A DNA stretch of 11,985 nt from Pseudomonadota bacterium (GTDB lineage Bacteria > Pseudomonadota > Gammaproteobacteria > Acidiferrobacterales > UBA6901), in NCBI GenBank assembly GCA_021783175.1, contig JAJXUF010000096.1, positions 1-11,985 of the forward strand, read 5' to 3'. This document shows, piece by piece, positions 1-6,916 of this stretch. A program made the translations under genes and the position numbers. The stretch's first letter is position 1, and every line of letters starts with the position of its first letter. The notes beneath the pieces were generated by a model, which searched no databases, had not been told where the DNA came from, and saw only the letters and a list, made by a program, of their open reading frames with translations.

Positions 1-1
1 C

Positions 2-475
2 GCCAGTATCGCGGCACCCGCGATCCAGCCCGTGCAAGTAACGATCAATGCGCCTGTCACCCAGGACAAATGGAGCGACGAGTTCAGCCAGAAGATCACC
101 TGGCTCGCTTCTTCCAGCAAGGATCAAACCGCCGAACTGCACCTCAACCCGCCGCAACTGGGCCCGCTGGATGTGGTGATCAAGGTCAGCGGCGACCAGG
201 CCACTGCGCTCTTCACCTCGCCCCACGCTGCGGTACGCGATGCGATAGAACAGGCCATGCCAAAGTTGCGCGAAATGATGGCCGACAACGGCATCATGCT
301 GGGCAATGCCACGGTCAGCGACCAGACTCCGCGCGACCAGGGCCAATCCGGTGCGCAACGCTCGTCCGTTTCTCCCATCGGCGATATCCGCAACATTCCG
401 GTCAGCGTCGGCAATAGTGCCGTCCGGGTATCCCCAATCTCGCGCCATAACGGTATAGTGGACACATTCGCCTGA
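2..475 (+). CDS. fliK: Flagellar hook-length control protein FliK, C-terminal part (5' end outside the window)
   Basis: The reading frame is open from the first bases of the window, so the gene starts upstream; about 157 residues are visible. They form the conserved C-terminal domain of FliK (Flg_hook family). The signature is the stretch reading LNPPQLGPLDVVIKV, followed by an amphipathic segment with the usual basic/acidic pattern (AVRDAIEQAMPKLREMM) and NGIMLGNATV. In the family this domain contacts FlhB and switches the export apparatus from rod/hook to filament substrates once the hook reaches its length; the missing N-terminal part is the secreted ruler. The polar, disordered-looking tail after the domain is also typical. 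The gene is followed after 92 bp by fliL, the usual order in proteobacterial fliKLMNOPQR clusters. A GTG at 32 is only an internal codon, because the frame continues upstream with no stop. Confidence 0.93.
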   Translation, partial: ASIAAPAIQPVQVTINAPVTQDKWSDEFSQKITWLASSSKDQTAELHLNPPQLGPLDVVIKVSGDQATALFTSPHAAVRDAIEQAMPKLREMMADNGIMLGNATVSDQTPRDQGQSGAQRSSVSPIGDIRNIPVSVGNSAVRVSPISRHNGIVDTFA

Positions 476-553
476 AGCCTGAATTAGGGCCGGTTTCCCG
501 CTTTATTCCCCCTATGGCAGGCGATATATCAACCACATAATGCCAATCACCTG

Positions 554-560
554 AAAGGAA
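554..560 (+). promoter_or_regulatory. Ribosome binding site of fliL
   Basis: AAAGGAA lies 7 nt before the ATG at 568 and supports that start. The 92-bp gap between fliK and fliL holds no convincing promoter or terminator, so fliL is probably read through from fliK. Confidence 0.6.
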
Positions 561-567
561 TCGCTAA

Positions 568-1179
568 ATGGCGACGAAACCCCCAGCCAAACCTGCTGCT
601 GCACCCGCCAAGGAGGAAGCGCCGGTCGCCGCACCACCCAAAAGCAAGAAGATGCTGATCATCGGCATTGTCCTGCTGCTGGTCATCGTCGCCGGCGGAG
701 CCGGTTGGTACTTCACCAGGGGCCATGCCTCGGGAGATGCGCACGCCGAAGCACCCAAGGCGGAACTCCCGCATGAAGCGAAATTCGTTTCCCTGGGCGA
801 GAACTTCACGGTCAACCTGCAACGCGAGGAAGGCGATCAATACCTGCAAGCGGGCATCACGCTGAAGATATTGCAGCCGGAGCTGGAGGAAAAGATCAAA
901 GCCGCGATGCCCGAAATTCGCAGCAAGCTGTTGTTCCTGCTTTCCAGCAAGAAACCTTCCGAACTCCAGACGATAGAAGGCAAAAAGAAACTGATCTCCG
1001 AGATCATTGCCGAAACCGATGGTGTGCTCGGATTGCCAGTTCCGCCCGCCGCGGCAGTTCCGGCGCATGAGACGGCGGCTTCGGGCGCTGCCTCCGCACC
1101 GGTTGCTGCAGCCCCGGTCGCCGAACCCAATACCAAGGGTGTGGTGGACGTATTGTTCACCTCGTTCATTATCCAGTGA
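568..1179 (+). CDS. fliL: Flagellar basal-body associated protein FliL
   Basis: A 203-residue inner-membrane protein. Residues 1-28 are a cytoplasmic Lys/Ala/Pro-rich tail. Residues about 29-49 form one transmembrane helix, and the rest is periplasmic. The core (FVSLGENFTVNLQ, then a helical region with SKLLFLLSSKKPSEL and the terminal VDVLFTSFIIQ) matches the FliL family, whose members ring the MotAB stators and support torque generation. The protein is somewhat longer than the usual 155-180 residues. The reason is an Ala/Pro-rich low-complexity insertion at about residues 157-188, just before the conserved final strand. The ATG at 568 has a good upstream Shine-Dalgarno sequence. The fliM start lies 15 nt beyond the stop, so the two are co-transcribed. 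The family call is secure from the core motif and the position between fliK and fliM. Confidence 0.95.
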   Translation: MATKPPAKPAAAPAKEEAPVAAPPKSKKMLIIGIVLLLVIVAGGAGWYFTRGHASGDAHAEAPKAELPHEAKFVSLGENFTVNLQREEGDQYLQAGITLKILQPELEEKIKAAMPEIRSKLLFLLSSKKPSELQTIEGKKKLISEIIAETDGVLGLPVPPAAAVPAHETAASGAASAPVAAAPVAEPNTKGVVDVLFTSFIIQ

Positions 1180-1194
1180 GGATGGATTGACGCC

Positions 1195-2196
1195 ATGAGC
1201 AAGGAATTCCTCTCCCAGGACGAAGTCGACTCGCTGCTGCGAGGCGTCACCGGCGAAACCGAAGAAGCCAAATCGGACACGCCCGAGGGAGGAGTGCGCC
1301 CTTACAACATGGCGACGCAGGAACGCATCGTGCGCGGGCGCATGCCCACGATGGAGATCATCAACGAGCGTTTCGCTCGCCTGTTCCGCATCTCGCTGTA
1401 TAACTTTATCCACCGCAGTTCGGAAATCTCGGTCGGGCCGGTCAGGGTGATGAAGTTCTCCGAGTTCATCCGCAACCTGCCCGTTCCCGCCAACCTGAAC
1501 CTGGTCCAGGTCAAGCCGCTGCGCGGCAATGCGCTGTTCATCTTCGACCCGAACCTGGTGTTCATGGTGGTCGACAGCCTGTTCGGCGGCGACGGGCGTT
1601 TCCATACCCGCGTCGAAGGCCGCGAGTTCACCCAGACCGAGCATCGCATCATCCAGAAATTGCTGGAGGTCGTATTCCAGACTTACGGCAAATCCTGGGA
1701 GACCGTGCAGAAGCTGGATTTCGAATTCGTGCGTTCGGAAGTGAACCCGCAATTTGCCAATATCGCCACGCCGAACGAAGTCGTGGTGGTGACGACCTTC
1801 GAGGTGGAATTCACCGGCGTTGGCGGCTCTCTCCACATCTGCATGCCCTACGCGATGATCGAACCGATCCGAGAACTGCTCTACAGCACCATGCAGGGCG
1901 ACCACGTCATCGCCGACAAGCGCTGGCTGCACATGCTGTCCAAGCAGATCCAGTCGGCAGAAATCGATCTCACCGCCGTGCTTGGACATGCCATGACCAA
2001 CGTTGAGCACGTATTGAAAATGCGCGTCGGAGACGTCATTCCGCTGGAAGTGGAAGATCATATCCAGGTCATGGTCGACAATGTGCCGGTGATGGAATGC
2101 AAGTACGGCGCGTCCAACGGGCAATATGCACTGAAAGTAGAGAAGATGCTGGCGACGGAACCAGTCGAATCATTGAACGGAGGAAAAAATGGCTGA
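1195..2196 (+). CDS. fliM: Flagellar motor switch protein FliM
   Basis: A 333-residue protein, essentially the length of the enteric homologue. The N terminus has the CheY-P docking motif (LSQDEVDSLL, about residues 6-15). The middle domain carries the conserved LFGGDGRF segment, and the C terminus is a SpoA-type domain (about residues 260-325) that packs with FliN. In the cell, FliM forms the C-ring on the cytoplasmic face of the motor; binding of phosphorylated CheY changes the direction of rotation. The presence of the docking motif suggests that chemotactic switching is intact. GAGGA at 1178-1182, overlapping the fliL stop, is the likely ribosome binding site, although the 12-nt spacing is long. 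The 3' end overlaps fliN by 8 nt, which suggests translational coupling to hold the FliM:FliN ratio. Confidence 0.97.
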   Translation: MSKEFLSQDEVDSLLRGVTGETEEAKSDTPEGGVRPYNMATQERIVRGRMPTMEIINERFARLFRISLYNFIHRSSEISVGPVRVMKFSEFIRNLPVPANLNLVQVKPLRGNALFIFDPNLVFMVVDSLFGGDGRFHTRVEGREFTQTEHRIIQKLLEVVFQTYGKSWETVQKLDFEFVRSEVNPQFANIATPNEVVVVTTFEVEFTGVGGSLHICMPYAMIEPIRELLYSTMQGDHVIADKRWLHMLSKQIQSAEIDLTAVLGHAMTNVEHVLKMRVGDVIPLEVEDHIQVMVDNVPVMECKYGASNGQYALKVEKMLATEPVESLNGGKNG

Positions 2197-2587
2197 AGAA
2201 TCCACAGAACAAATCAGCGCGGACGATTGGGGCGCCGCCATGGCGGAACAGGCCGCTGTCGACACGCCCGCGGTTCAGCCGCACGTGTTCGAGCAATTCG
2301 GCGGCGCCGGCGGCGCGACCGCACACAACGACCTCGATATGATCCTGGACATCCCGGTGCAACTTACCGTGGAGCTGGGCCACACCAAGATGCCGATCAA
2401 GAACCTGCTGCAACTGGCCCAGGGCTCGGTCGTGGAACTGGCCGGCATGGCGGGCGAACCGCTGGATGTGCTGATCAACGGCTTCCTGATCGCGCAGGGC
2501 GAGGTGGTGGTGGTGAACGACAAGCTGGGTATCCGCCTCACCGACATCATCACCCCGTCGGAGCGTCTGCGCCGCATCAACAAGTAA
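2189..2587 (+). CDS. fliN: Flagellar motor switch protein FliN
   Basis: A 132-residue protein close to the usual length (about 137). The N-terminal 45 residues are variable and acidic. Residues about 48-130 form the SpoA/FliN domain, with the family pattern LDIPVQLTVELG, then IKNLLQLAQGSVVEL, then the segment around VLINGFLIAQGEVVVVND and a basic end (SERLRRINK). FliN makes the lower rim of the C-ring and also receives the FliH-FliI export ATPase complex. The start at 2189 lies inside the 3' end of fliM and is preceded by a near-ideal GGAGG at 2179-2183, 5 nt upstream. A later ATG at 2240 is unlikely, since it lacks such a site. fliO follows 3 nt after the stop. Confidence 0.97.
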   Translation: MAEESTEQISADDWGAAMAEQAAVDTPAVQPHVFEQFGGAGGATAHNDLDMILDIPVQLTVELGHTKMPIKNLLQLAQGSVVELAGMAGEPLDVLINGFLIAQGEVVVVNDKLGIRLTDIITPSERLRRINK

Positions 2588-2590
2588 CGG

Positions 2591-3046
2591 ATGTCCATCA
2601 TGCATACTCGCGTTCTTGCTGCCCTGGCTGCAGCAGTTTTCTCCCCGCTCGCCCTTGCCGCCGATCCAGCCCGCCCGGCCTATGTGCCGCCTCCCGCCGC
2701 GGCGATGTCTTCCGGCAGTGTGCTGCAAGTCGTCCTGAGCTTGTTGCTGGTGCTGGGGGCGGTGGTGCTGGTCGGCTGGCTGCTCAAGCGCATCAACCTG
2801 CCCCAGCAGGGTGCGGGCAATGCGCTCAAGGTCATCAGCGGCGTTGCGGTGGGCCAACGCGAGCGCATCGTGCTGGTTGAAGTGAATGACACCTGGCTGG
2901 TGGTCGGCGTCGCTCCCGGCCAAGTCAATGCACTGCATACGATGCCCAAGGGTTCATTGTCTGCAGCGCCGGGCAGTCCGGCCGGAGACGACAACAAGTT
3001 CCAGGTCTGGCTGAAACAGATGATGGAGAAGCGCAATGTCCGTTAA
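2591..3046 (+). CDS. fliO: Flagellar biosynthesis protein FliO
   Basis: A 151-residue membrane protein. Residues about 5-24 look like a signal peptide or first hydrophobic segment ending in an Ala-rich cleavage-like site (LALAA). A transmembrane helix at about 43-64 follows ([22 protein letters not shown]), then a short cytoplasmic domain with the FliO pattern ([28 protein letters not shown]). FliO is a scaffold that helps the FliP ring of the export gate assemble and is not a core gate subunit. The start is uncertain: ATG at 2591 and in-frame ATG at 2600 both lack a strong Shine-Dalgarno sequence, and translation is probably coupled to fliN, which ends at 2587. The second start would give a cleaner signal peptide ([13 protein letters not shown]). 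The 3' end overlaps fliP by 11 nt. Confidence 0.93.
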   Translation: MSIMHTRVLAALAAAVFSPLALAADPARPAYVPPPAAAMSSGSVLQVVLSLLLVLGAVVLVGWLLKRINLPQQGAGNALKVISGVAVGQRERIVLVEVNDTWLVVGVAPGQVNALHTMPKGSLSAAPGSPAGDDNKFQVWLKQMMEKRNVR

Positions 3047-3782
3047 AAGGATGGCAGTCGCTGCCCTGTTGTTTGCGATGAGCGCTTCGGCGTTCGCTGC
3101 CGAGACCGGCATGCTCGCGCTGACCAGCACCCCCGCAACGGGCGGCGGGCAAACTTACACGCTCAGCCTGCAAACGCTGATCCTGATCTCGTCGCTCACT
3201 TTCCTGCCCGCCATCCTGCTCATGATGACCGGCTTCACGCGCATCATCATCGTATTGTCGCTGCTGCGTTCCGCCCTCGGCACCCCTTCGTCGCCGCCGA
3301 ATCAGGTATTGGTCGGTCTCGCCCTGTTCCTCACTTTTTTCGTGATGTCGCCGGTGTTCGACAAGATCTACGCCGACGCCTACCAGCCCTTCAGCGAGAA
3401 CAAGATCACGCTGCAACAAGCGTATGAAAAGGGCAGTGCTCCGCTCAAGGCCTTCATGCTGCGCCAGACGCGCGAATCCGATCTCGCGCTGTTCGTGCGC
3501 ATCTCGAATAGCGAAGCGCTGGAAAGCGCCGAAGATGTGCCGCTCAAGATACTGGTTCCGGCCTACGTCATCAGCGAATTGAAGACCGCCTTCCAGATCG
3601 GTTTCGTGGTGTTCATCCCTTTCCTCATCATCGATATGGTGGTGGCCAGCGTGCTGATGTCGATGGGTATGATGATGGTGTCGCCCGCCGTGATTTCCCT
3701 GCCGTTCAAGATCATGCTGTTCGTGCTGGCGGACGGCTGGAACTTGCTGGTGGGCTCGCTCGTGCAGAGCTTCTATACGTGA
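3036..3782 (+). CDS. fliP: Flagellar type III export gate protein FliP
   Basis: A 248-residue protein with the architecture of FliP. It has a cleavable signal peptide (about residues 1-21, ending SASAFAA), then four membrane segments split by a periplasmic/luminal domain (about residues 110-185). Conserved family stretches are clear: [58 protein letters not shown] and [14 protein letters not shown]. Five FliP subunits form the core of the export gate together with FliQ and FliR. The ATG at 3036 is preceded by GGAG at 3025-3028, 7 nt away, inside fliO, so the two genes overlap and are probably coupled. Confidence 0.98.
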   Translation: MSVKRMAVAALLFAMSASAFAAETGMLALTSTPATGGGQTYTLSLQTLILISSLTFLPAILLMMTGFTRIIIVLSLLRSALGTPSSPPNQVLVGLALFLTFFVMSPVFDKIYADAYQPFSENKITLQQAYEKGSAPLKAFMLRQTRESDLALFVRISNSEALESAEDVPLKILVPAYVISELKTAFQIGFVVFIPFLIIDMVVASVLMSMGMMMVSPAVISLPFKIMLFVLADGWNLLVGSLVQSFYT

Positions 3783-3792
3783 GGCAAGAACC

Positions 3793-4062
3793 ATGACCCC
3801 CGAATCGGTAATGACCATAGCCCAACAGGCGATGGAACTGACGCTGATGGTTTCGGCACCGCTGCTGCTCACCGCGCTCATCATCGGCCTGATCGTCAGT
3901 ATCTTTCAGGCCGCAACGCAGATCAACGAGATGACGCTGTCGTTCATTCCAAAACTGATCGGCATGTTTGCCGTGCTCATCCTGTCGGGCCCATGGATGA
4001 TCGGCCTCCTGCTCGATTACATGATCCGGTTGTTCAGCAGCATTCCTTACCTGGCTGGCTGA
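3793..4062 (+). CDS. fliQ: Flagellar type III export gate protein FliQ
   Basis: An 89-residue protein with two transmembrane helices (about residues 13-36 and 54-74). It aligns end to end with the enteric FliQ: MTPESVM at the start, the invariant QAATQINEMTLSFIPK loop in the middle and GPWMIGLLLDY in the second helix. Four FliQ subunits wrap the FliP5-FliR1 gate in the basal body. GAGG at 3781-3784, overlapping the fliP stop, gives the ribosome binding site 8 nt before the ATG. Confidence 0.98.
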   Translation: MTPESVMTIAQQAMELTLMVSAPLLLTALIIGLIVSIFQAATQINEMTLSFIPKLIGMFAVLILSGPWMIGLLLDYMIRLFSSIPYLAG

Positions 4063-4063
4063 C

Positions 4064-4852
4064 GTGATCAGTTTTACCAGTGCCCAGCTCACTACCTGGC
4101 TCGCCACACTCATCTTCCCGCTTGCCCGCATCCTGGCGATGATTGCAAGTTCCCCGATCCTCGGTAACAAAGAGGTTCCTGCGCGCATCAAGGTCGGGCT
4201 TGCATTGGCAATCACCTTTGTCATCGCTCCGACGCTCAGCATCCCGCCCGACCTTGATCCCGCGTCCGCACAGGGGCTGTTCGTGCTGGTGGCGCAAATT
4301 GTGGCCGGAGTCATCATGGGTTTCTCCATCCAGGTCATCTTTGCCGCCGTGGAAATGGCCGGAGACATCGCCGGAATGCAGATGGGCCTGGGCTTTGCCA
4401 GCTTTTATGACCCGCAAAATGCGTCCTTTACGCCCGTGGTCGCGCAATTTCTCGGCATCATTGCCGCGCTGGTCTTTCTCGCGGCAGACGGACACCTCTA
4501 CATGCTTTCCGCGCTGGCCGACAGCTTCCGGGAATTTCCGATCGGCGCCGGCATGCCTGCAGCCAACGCTTTCCGTACCATGGCTGAATGGGGAGGAACC
4601 CTGTTCAGTCTTGCGCTGCAATTCTCGTTACCCCTGATCGGCGCTTTGCTGATCGCGAACCTGGCGCTTGGCATCCTTACCCGCAGCGCCCCGCAACTCA
4701 ACATTTTCGCGGTCGGCTTCCCGATCACGCTCGCCGTTGGATTCGCCGCTATGATGTTAACGCTCCCTTACCTGGCGCCGCTGATGGAATACTTCACCCG
4801 ATCCGGGCTGGACACGATATCGCGCATCATGCTGCAGCTTGGCGCGCATTGA
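4064..4852 (+). CDS. fliR: Flagellar type III export gate protein FliR
   Basis: A 262-residue, very hydrophobic protein with about six membrane segments. It matches FliR over its length: an N terminus of the form TSAQLTTWLATLIFPLARILAM, then SSPILGNKEVPARIKVGLAL, and the conserved GLGFASFYDPQNASFTPVV near residue 115. One FliR caps the pentameric FliP ring and helps form the closed gate. The GTG at 4064 is the right start, because the translated N terminus lines up with the family start; no methionine codon gives the same length. There is only 1 nt between the fliQ stop and this GTG and no clear Shine-Dalgarno sequence, so translation probably depends on coupling to fliQ. fliR ends the flagellar cluster here; flhB, its neighbour in some genomes, does not follow. 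Confidence 0.97.
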   Translation: MISFTSAQLTTWLATLIFPLARILAMIASSPILGNKEVPARIKVGLALAITFVIAPTLSIPPDLDPASAQGLFVLVAQIVAGVIMGFSIQVIFAAVEMAGDIAGMQMGLGFASFYDPQNASFTPVVAQFLGIIAALVFLAADGHLYMLSALADSFREFPIGAGMPAANAFRTMAEWGGTLFSLALQFSLPLIGALLIANLALGILTRSAPQLNIFAVGFPITLAVGFAAMMLTLPYLAPLMEYFTRSGLDTISRIMLQLGAH

Positions 4853-4878
4853 GGCAAGAGTACTAGACAATCAACGCC

Positions 4879-4906
4879 TTGCGCTGAACATCCACTTTTA
4901 TAGTAT
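4879..4906 (+). promoter_or_regulatory. Weak candidate sigma-70 promoter between fliR and the GGDEF gene
   Basis: The 233-bp gap 4853-5085 separates the flagellar operon from the next gene and is the natural place for a new promoter. The best pair I see is TTGCGC (4879-4884), 16 nt, then TAGTAT (4901-4906). Both hexamers are poor matches. A second option is TTGAAA (4967-4972) with TATTGA (4990-4995), spacer 17. Neither can be preferred from sequence alone. Confidence 0.18.
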
Positions 4907-5085
4907 GGGATATGCCTCTTTCTACAGGTTTCGGCGTATATCAATCTCAAAACAACGAGCGTAGAGTTGAAAAAATGGATGGGCTGGGCTATTGACCCGT
5001 ATTGAGGGGCGCACGAACGTATCCGTAAACATTTCCGAATTGGCAAGGCAGAATAATTGAAATCTGCAACCGAAAAAGGACAGAT

Positions 5086-6717
5086 ATGTTTTCAAATTTC
5101 CTGCATGCATCGCGCAGTTCCATACAGTTAAAGCTGTTTCTGTCTTTGACCGCCATCGTTGCGCTCAGCCTCACGGCGATTTTGGCCAGCCAGGTCTATC
5201 TGGTTCAGGACTATTTCGTGCGCCAGGCCGAAGCCAATTTGCGCAGCAGCAATTACTTGCTGAGCCGGGTGTTGGCCGATCCCCTTTTTGAAAAGGACTT
5301 GTCGCTGTTGCAGGCAAGGCTGCAGGAAGTCCAGACCAAGCTGCCGCTGTGCAATTTTCAGCTAAAGGACGATATCGGAACGGTCGTTTACAAGGTCGGT
5401 GAAGTGGGCGCGCGCAGCGATACGGAATTCGATCCAAACAGCCGTGACGGATGCTACAACACGATTATCCCGGTGGTTCACGAGAATCGGCTGTTAGGTA
5501 CGGTGCGCATGGGTGTACGGACCGACGACATTGCGCAAGCGCGAGAAAGCCTGATCCAGCATAGCGCTTTCTTTGCCGTGTTCTGGTTCGCAGTCTTCAT
5601 GTTGCCCTTCTTTGTGCAAATCCGCCGCCTGGTTCATCCCTTGGGGGATTTGTCCAAAGCGGCGCAGGAGATCGCCAATGGCAACCTCGACTACCCCACT
5701 CCAGAACCTGTGCGCGGAAATGACGAGATCTCGCGGCTTATCACCAGTTTCCAGGGAATGGCACAGGCACTGGTAAGCAACAGGAATGCGCAGGCTGTCA
5801 GTCTGGCCGCGCTTAACAATGAAAAATCCACACTGGACTCATTGCTCGCCACCCTGCCGGTCGGAGTGATTTTTGCGGATCGCAGCCATATCCGGTATTG
5901 CAACAAGGCGTTCCGCCAATTGTGCCTGCTTGGCCCGGATGAGGATCTGGTTGGCATGAAGAACGACACCATGCTGCTGCGCCTGGGCCAGATCGCCGCC
6001 GAAGCGGATTCTTTCCTGAAGACCCTCGCCGAGATCCTCGAAACGCGCAAACTGATTGAGCCGAAATACATCGCGCTGAAGGACGGCCGCCACCTTCGCC
6101 TGATCTCGAACATTGTGATCGCTCCGGAGAGCAGCGGTTATCTTGGGCGTTTCTGGCTCTTCGAGGATGTGACGGAAGAAAGAAAGACGCTGCACATGGC
6201 GGAACTGCGTGCCGAGCATGACGCGCTGACTTTGCTATATAACCGTCAACGCTACGATCAGGATCTGCCCCGCCTCATCGCGCAAGCAGAGCGCGATGGG
6301 TCGCGGCTTGCCCTGCTGCTGTTCGATCTGGACGATTTCAAGCCGGTCAACGACCTGCATGGCCATGCGGCAGGAGATACCGTACTCAAGAAAATCGCCG
6401 AAACGCTCACACTGCAATTGCGCCGCAACGAAGTGCTTTACCGGATCGGGGGCGACGAATTCGCGCTATTGCTGGTCAATGCCAGCAATGAAGAGATCGC
6501 CTTGCTGGCAGAACGTATCGTGCAAACCGTACGTTCTCTCACATTCGATTTCAATGGCACGGCTGCGAAGGTCGGATGCAGCCTGGGTGTCGCGCGCTTC
6601 CCTCACGATGCAATAACGCTCCAGGTCCTGTTGCAACTTGCCGACCGCGCCATGTATGAAGCAAAGCTGCGCGGCAAGAATAATTGGGTGATGCACCACG
6701 ACACAACGAGACACTGA
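5086..6717 (+). CDS. Membrane-bound diguanylate cyclase (periplasmic sensor-HAMP-PAS-GGDEF)
   Basis: A 543-residue protein predicted to make cyclic di-GMP from two GTP in response to a periplasmic signal. Layout: transmembrane helix 1 at about 15-38; a periplasmic sensor region at about 39-158; transmembrane helix 2 at about 160-178; HAMP linker at about 179-232; a PAS-like domain at about 245-365; and a GGDEF domain at about 372-537. The catalytic site is complete: FDLDDF (413-418) with metal-binding Asp414, NDLHGHAAGD (422-431) for guanine and phosphate contacts, and RIGGDEF (453-459). The product-inhibition I-site, usually RxxD, reads RRNE (446-449). No EAL or HD-GYP domain follows, so degradation is not expected. 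The sensor region has two cysteines, Cys89 and Cys123, and resembles the extracellular CHASE8-type sensors, but I would not commit to that family. AAAAAGGA (5073-5080) precedes the ATG by 5 nt. The gene follows fliR on the same strand after 233 bp and may tune motility, which is inference. Confidence 0.92.
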   Translation: MFSNFLHASRSSIQLKLFLSLTAIVALSLTAILASQVYLVQDYFVRQAEANLRSSNYLLSRVLADPLFEKDLSLLQARLQEVQTKLPLCNFQLKDDIGTVVYKVGEVGARSDTEFDPNSRDGCYNTIIPVVHENRLLGTVRMGVRTDDIAQARESLIQHSAFFAVFWFAVFMLPFFVQIRRLVHPLGDLSKAAQEIANGNLDYPTPEPVRGNDEISRLITSFQGMAQALVSNRNAQAVSLAALNNEKSTLDSLLATLPVGVIFADRSHIRYCNKAFRQLCLLGPDEDLVGMKNDTMLLRLGQIAAEADSFLKTLAEILETRKLIEPKYIALKDGRHLRLISNIVIAPESSGYLGRFWLFEDVTEERKTLHMAELRAEHDALTLLYNRQRYDQDLPRLIAQAERDGSRLALLLFDLDDFKPVNDLHGHAAGDTVLKKIAETLTLQLRRNEVLYRIGGDEFALLLVNASNEEIALLAERIVQTVRSLTFDFNGTAAKVGCSLGVARFPHDAITLQVLLQLADRAMYEAKLRGKNNWVMHHDTTRH

Positions 6718-6843
6718 TTGTCGAGATGCGGCATCAAGGCTGAACGCTTGCCTATGCCCTGTGTTCGGCAATGCGGACTTCGTGCAAAATATGGACATTC
6801 GTTACGATTGCCATATTCCGAAATTGGAACGTCATTGGTGATG

Positions 6844-6872
6844 TTGATTGCTTCGTGGATCAGCACTGAAAT
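6844..6872 (+). promoter_or_regulatory. Weak candidate promoter for the membrane cytochrome-like gene
   Basis: In the 199-bp gap 6718-6916, TTGATT (6844-6849), 17 nt, then TGAAAT (6867-6872) is the best sigma-70-like pair. Each hexamer matches the consensus at four of six positions. No FNR box and no terminator hairpin with a T tract were found in this gap. Confidence 0.2.
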
Positions 6873-6905
6873 GCTTACAGGCACTTCCGACCTTCATTGG
6901 ATTTC

Positions 6906-6910
6906 GGAGG
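6906..6910 (+). promoter_or_regulatory. Ribosome binding site that fixes the start at 6917
   Basis: GGAGG lies 6 nt before ATG 6917. It decides the start of the membrane protein against an upstream TTG (6848) in the same frame, which has no such site and would add 23 non-hydrophobic residues. Confidence 0.8.
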
Positions 6911-6916
6911 TTATTG

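Noticed and set aside
501..527. FliA-like -10 (GGCGATAT) in the fliK-fliL gap
   Set aside because: The -10 matches at six of eight positions, but the sequence at the -35 position has almost no match, and an internal promoter is not needed in this compact operon.
547..2124. 525-codon open frame on the minus strand across fliL and fliM
   Set aside because: It is fully antisense to two certain genes, its product is low-complexity and rich in His, Arg, Asp and Gly, and it matches no family I know. Long antisense frames are common in GC-rich coding DNA.
2925..3884. 319-codon open frame on the minus strand across fliP
   Set aside because: It is antisense to fliP, with a His/Glu/Arg-rich product that has no domain pattern. 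It is a shadow of codon bias.
5026..5056. FliA (sigma-28)-like promoter before the cyclase, TAAA followed by GCAGAATAA
   Set aside because: The spacing (about 18 instead of 15) and the -10 match are both poor, so the resemblance is too weak to call.
6848..6916. Upstream TTG start for the membrane cytochrome-like gene
   Set aside because: GGAGG at 6906-6910 and ATG 6917 are far better, and the extra 23 residues look like untranslated sequence.
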